A stretch of 64,000 nucleotides of DNA from Actinomycetes bacterium (GTDB lineage: Bacteria > Actinomycetota > Acidimicrobiia > Acidimicrobiales > Acidimicrobiaceae): NCBI GenBank assembly GCA_021799035.1, contig JAJZBG010000005.1, positions 1 through 64,000 of the forward strand, in the 5' to 3' direction. Both the position numbers and the translations under genes were made by a program. Positions 61,865 to 64,000 of the stretch are shown here, piece by piece (position 1 is the first letter of the stretch; each line of letters opens with the position of its first letter). Below the pieces are notes generated by a model. That model was not told the origin of the DNA and searched no databases. It saw nothing but the letters and a program-made list of their open reading frames with translations.

Positions 61865-62497
61865 AACAAGGCCTTGCGCTAAAATACAGCAAACTTGAGA
61901 TCAACCAGGCATTGAAATCCTCGAAAACTTTTGCCAAGAGCTAGAAAAGATAATATTGTCTACATAAATGTATGCAATTTCAACTGTTCTGGCGGAGGTT
62001 TTGATCCATTTCCGTGATTGCGTGAATCGCGGAAGCATCAAAATGCATAGACCTCTTTTGCACAGAGGTTGCCTGGCCTTCTCTGCCATGACAACAAAAG
62101 GAAATGCTCGATGATCGGACTGGATTGTAAAAATGCCGGGCTAGAGGAGATCTGGACAGACATAGGAGAGTGCCGAGGGAGTTTATGCAGTCCTCACTCA
62201 CCTGAATGTATGAGAAGCTGCAGGTCCGAAGCAGACAGCTTTTACAAAGACGGGCCCAGACTAAACCGCCCGAAATGCCTCACGATCCCACCAATTCCAA
62301 GTAGGTCAACGTCGACATTTCCGTTCTTCAAGCAAATGAATATGTTCCAGGCTCATTGATTTGCTCAAAAATGCTCTAGTTTCTTATCTCGAAAGCGAAA
62401 TAGTTGTGGCCATTTCAAAACGTCAGTTGCAACACCGCATGAGAACCCCAGAGGTCATCATCGAATTAGCGTTAGACCTGGCCGATGCGAGGAATCT
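61865..62497. other. 630-base intergenic stretch; one imperfect palindrome
   Basis: No gene is supported. An imperfect 24-bp palindrome, ATTGTCTACAT-AA-ATGTATGCAAT (61955-61978, 9 of 11 positions matching), is of the size and type bound by GntR regulators, and one is encoded 520 bases downstream. A 96-aa Cys-rich open frame at 62069-62359 has no ribosome site and no recognisable motif. Confidence 0.35.
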
Positions 62498-63193
62498 ATG
62501 TCAGACAACGTCATGATCGATCAGATCCGAGATCTGATCTTGCGGAGGGTGTTGGTACCAGGCCAACCTGTGCGTCAAGCCGAAGTGGCTCAAATGCTCA
62601 ACGTCTCAAGAAGCCCTATACGCGAGGCTCTTCAGGGTCTTGAAGCGGAAGGGCTGGTCACGTACCAACGCAACCGGGGATACGTGGTAACCAGGTTGAG
62701 CTCCGGACTACTGCAGCAGGCATACCGCATGCGTGAGCTACTAGAGACAGAACTCCTTCAAAGTATCTCCTGGCCCGACAAAGAGACCATAGGCCAGCTC
62801 AGATCACTGGAGTCGGAACTCGCGCAGTCGAAAGACAGCGTCAACAACCTGGTGCGCCTCAACAGGGAATTCCACTTCGCCATCTTCGCCCTTGCCGAAA
62901 TGAGCCTTTTCGAAGAAGAGGTAGGACGGCTATGGCGCCTCACCGAACCATATCGTGCGGTTTACTTGGTGAGTGAGGCCACACGCGAAGAAATAATCCG
63001 CGAACACCAAATGATTCTAGAGTGCCTGAGTCAGCGTGACAGAGACCTTCTCCTCATCTTGACAGCCCAACACAGGAAAAAGTCTGAGGTGTACTTAACC
63101 AAGTTCCTCGAAGAGGAAAGCCTGTCCGGTTTCCACATGGGACACCCAAACGGAAACGAAGCCGACAGCAACCTTTCCGCACTCAAGGGCTGA
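62498..63193 (+). CDS. GntR-family transcriptional regulator, FCD (FadR) subfamily
   Basis: A 231-aa regulator. The N-terminal winged helix has RQAEVAQMLNVSRSPIREAL followed by GLEAEGLVTYQRNRGYVV, and the all-helical FCD ligand domain starts with LLQQAYRMRELLETELLQS. Its metal-binding residues would be in LNREFHFAIFALA and REHQMILECLSQRD. GAGGA just upstream supports the ATG. The convergent enoyl-CoA hydratase gene hints at control of acyl-CoA metabolism, but this is a guess. Confidence 0.87.
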   Translation: MSDNVMIDQIRDLILRRVLVPGQPVRQAEVAQMLNVSRSPIREALQGLEAEGLVTYQRNRGYVVTRLSSGLLQQAYRMRELLETELLQSISWPDKETIGQLRSLESELAQSKDSVNNLVRLNREFHFAIFALAEMSLFEEEVGRLWRLTEPYRAVYLVSEATREEIIREHQMILECLSQRDRDLLLILTAQHRKKSEVYLTKFLEEESLSGFHMGHPNGNEADSNLSALKG

Positions 63194-63317
63194 CTGCATT
63201 TAAGAATTAAAGATCCCCTTCCGCAGTCGCCTCACGGGCGCACTCAGCCAGGAATGACCTGCCCGCCGACCTTATTCCAAAAAGGACGTTCAGCAGATAG
63301 CAAAGAAGGAATCGCGG

Positions 63318-64000
63318 CTATGATTTACGCTTATCCAGAAGTGCCTTGAGCCGCTCCCGATGATCCTCCGTCTTGAAGCACGCGACCTGAGCATCGGCTT
63401 CGCCGTCGAGCAAATCTTCCAACGTCATAGTCGGAAGGTTGTTAAGCAGCTGCTTCGAAAGGCGTAGGACCTCGCGAGGCCTCTGGGAAAGGTTCTGAGC
63501 AAATTCCAGCGTCTCAGAAACCAGCTTCTCCGGCTCACAAATTTGATGCACGATCCCGATGTGTTTGGCTTCCTGGGCGTCAATGGGCTCACCCATCCAG
63601 AGCAGGATCTTTGCCTCGTTCATTCCAACCACTCTAGGAAGGAAGAAGTGTGCACCCATGTCTGGAATAAGTCCGATGTCCCCATGAACCATCGCGAGTT
63701 TTGCGTCCGAAGCTGCGAATGCCATGTCGCTCGCAAGCACCAAGCCAAAACCCCCTCCATAGGCGAGACCGTTGATCGCCGAGATTATGACGGCATCGTG
63801 GTTTGAAATTGCCCTGACAAGCCGGTTCATGCGACGCATGTAGTCGGCGCCAGCTTCGCCACGAGCCATACGCTTTATGTCGCCCCCAGCACAGTACGCT
63901 CTGCCCTTTCCTGTCATCACCACTACAGGAGTGAACTCGGCATTGACGGATTCCAGTATCTCTACGATCTCCTCAGCCATCACGACATCGAGGGCATTGA
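63318..64000 (-). CDS. enoyl-CoA hydratase/isomerase family protein, 5' end outside window
   Basis: A crotonase-fold enzyme, at least 227 residues, running off the right edge. The frame continues past ATG 63983 with NALDVVMAEEI, the usual N-terminal block, so the real start is beyond 64000. The oxyanion-hole regions CAGGDIKRM and GLAYGGGFGLVLASD are present. The catalytic positions read HGDIGLIPDMGAHFFLPRVV; one of the two acidic residues of true hydratases appears to be replaced, so it may act on another acyl-CoA substrate. It is convergent with the FCD regulator. Confidence 0.87.
   Translation of the reverse strand, partial: NALDVVMAEEIVEILESVNAEFTPVVVMTGKGRAYCAGGDIKRMARGEAGADYMRRMNRLVRAISNHDAVIISAINGLAYGGGFGLVLASDMAFAASDAKLAMVHGDIGLIPDMGAHFFLPRVVGMNEAKILLWMGEPIDAQEAKHIGIVHQICEPEKLVSETLEFAQNLSQRPREVLRLSKQLLNNLPTMTLEDLLDGEADAQVACFKTEDHRERLKALLDKRKS

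Noticed and set aside
62069-62359. 96-aa Cys-rich open frame
   Set aside because: No ribosome site, no known Cys pattern, and no neighbour to support it.
1-64000. CRISPR arrays, tRNA or rRNA genes, insertion sequences
   Set aside because: No regularly spaced direct repeats, no tRNA T-loop pattern in the gene-free gaps, no transposase-like protein.

Overview
The window reads as a chromosome segment of a motile actinobacterium, most likely an acidophilic Acidimicrobiia-type organism (inference). Pointers are a fused PafBC activator, a CofC/FbiD step of F420 synthesis, a mycobacterial-type class III cyclase with an N-terminal regulatory region, a WhiG/FliA-type sigma factor, moderate G+C, and frequent GTG or near-leaderless starts. 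No rRNA, tRNA, CRISPR array or insertion sequence was recognised.

Layout. 1-24 kb is mostly housekeeping and accessory genes: a TauE/DUF1634/GntR anion-export operon; a cyclase with RNase HII; cofC; a PIG-L deacetylase; an intergenic block of ordered hairpins (6801-7040); a PafBC-MobF relaxase operon; CtaG; TypA; a flippase-like protein with a small lipoprotein; a carboxyltransferase; a Ca2+/cation exchanger; a nitroreductase and a CoA-binding protein. 21.2-58.7 kb is a nearly complete flagellar cluster, mostly on the minus strand. It holds flbD-motAB-fliMNOPQR-flhB, flhA-flhF-like-orf90, flgN-flgKL-fliW-csrA, the flagellar sigma gene, two very large multidomain glycosyltransferases, flagellin, fliD-fliS-orf94, and flgBC-fliEFGHIJ-(peptidoglycan hydrolase)-fliK-flgDE. 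58.9-64 kb carries a MarR/MMPL exporter pair, an FCD-type GntR regulator and an enoyl-CoA hydratase cut by the window end.

Main result. Seven of the eight transcription units of the flagellar region are preceded by one promoter-like signature, CTCAA(C/T)-N15-G(C/A/T)CGT(A/T)A, with an exact 15-base spacer. It resembles the sigma-28/WhiG class but has its own -35. Both glycosyltransferase genes carry it, so they are probably part of the flagellar regulon and candidates for flagellin glycosylation. The flagellin leader has five GGA triplets and a small hairpin that displays the Shine-Dalgarno sequence in its loop. With fliW-csrA in the same cluster, this suggests FliW-CsrA control of flagellin translation. 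The FlhF homologue has lost its P-loop and its specificity (TKLD-type) motif and is followed by a GTGA-coupled two-helix membrane protein. These points, plus the PafBC-relaxase operon and the structured intergenic block, deserve a second look.
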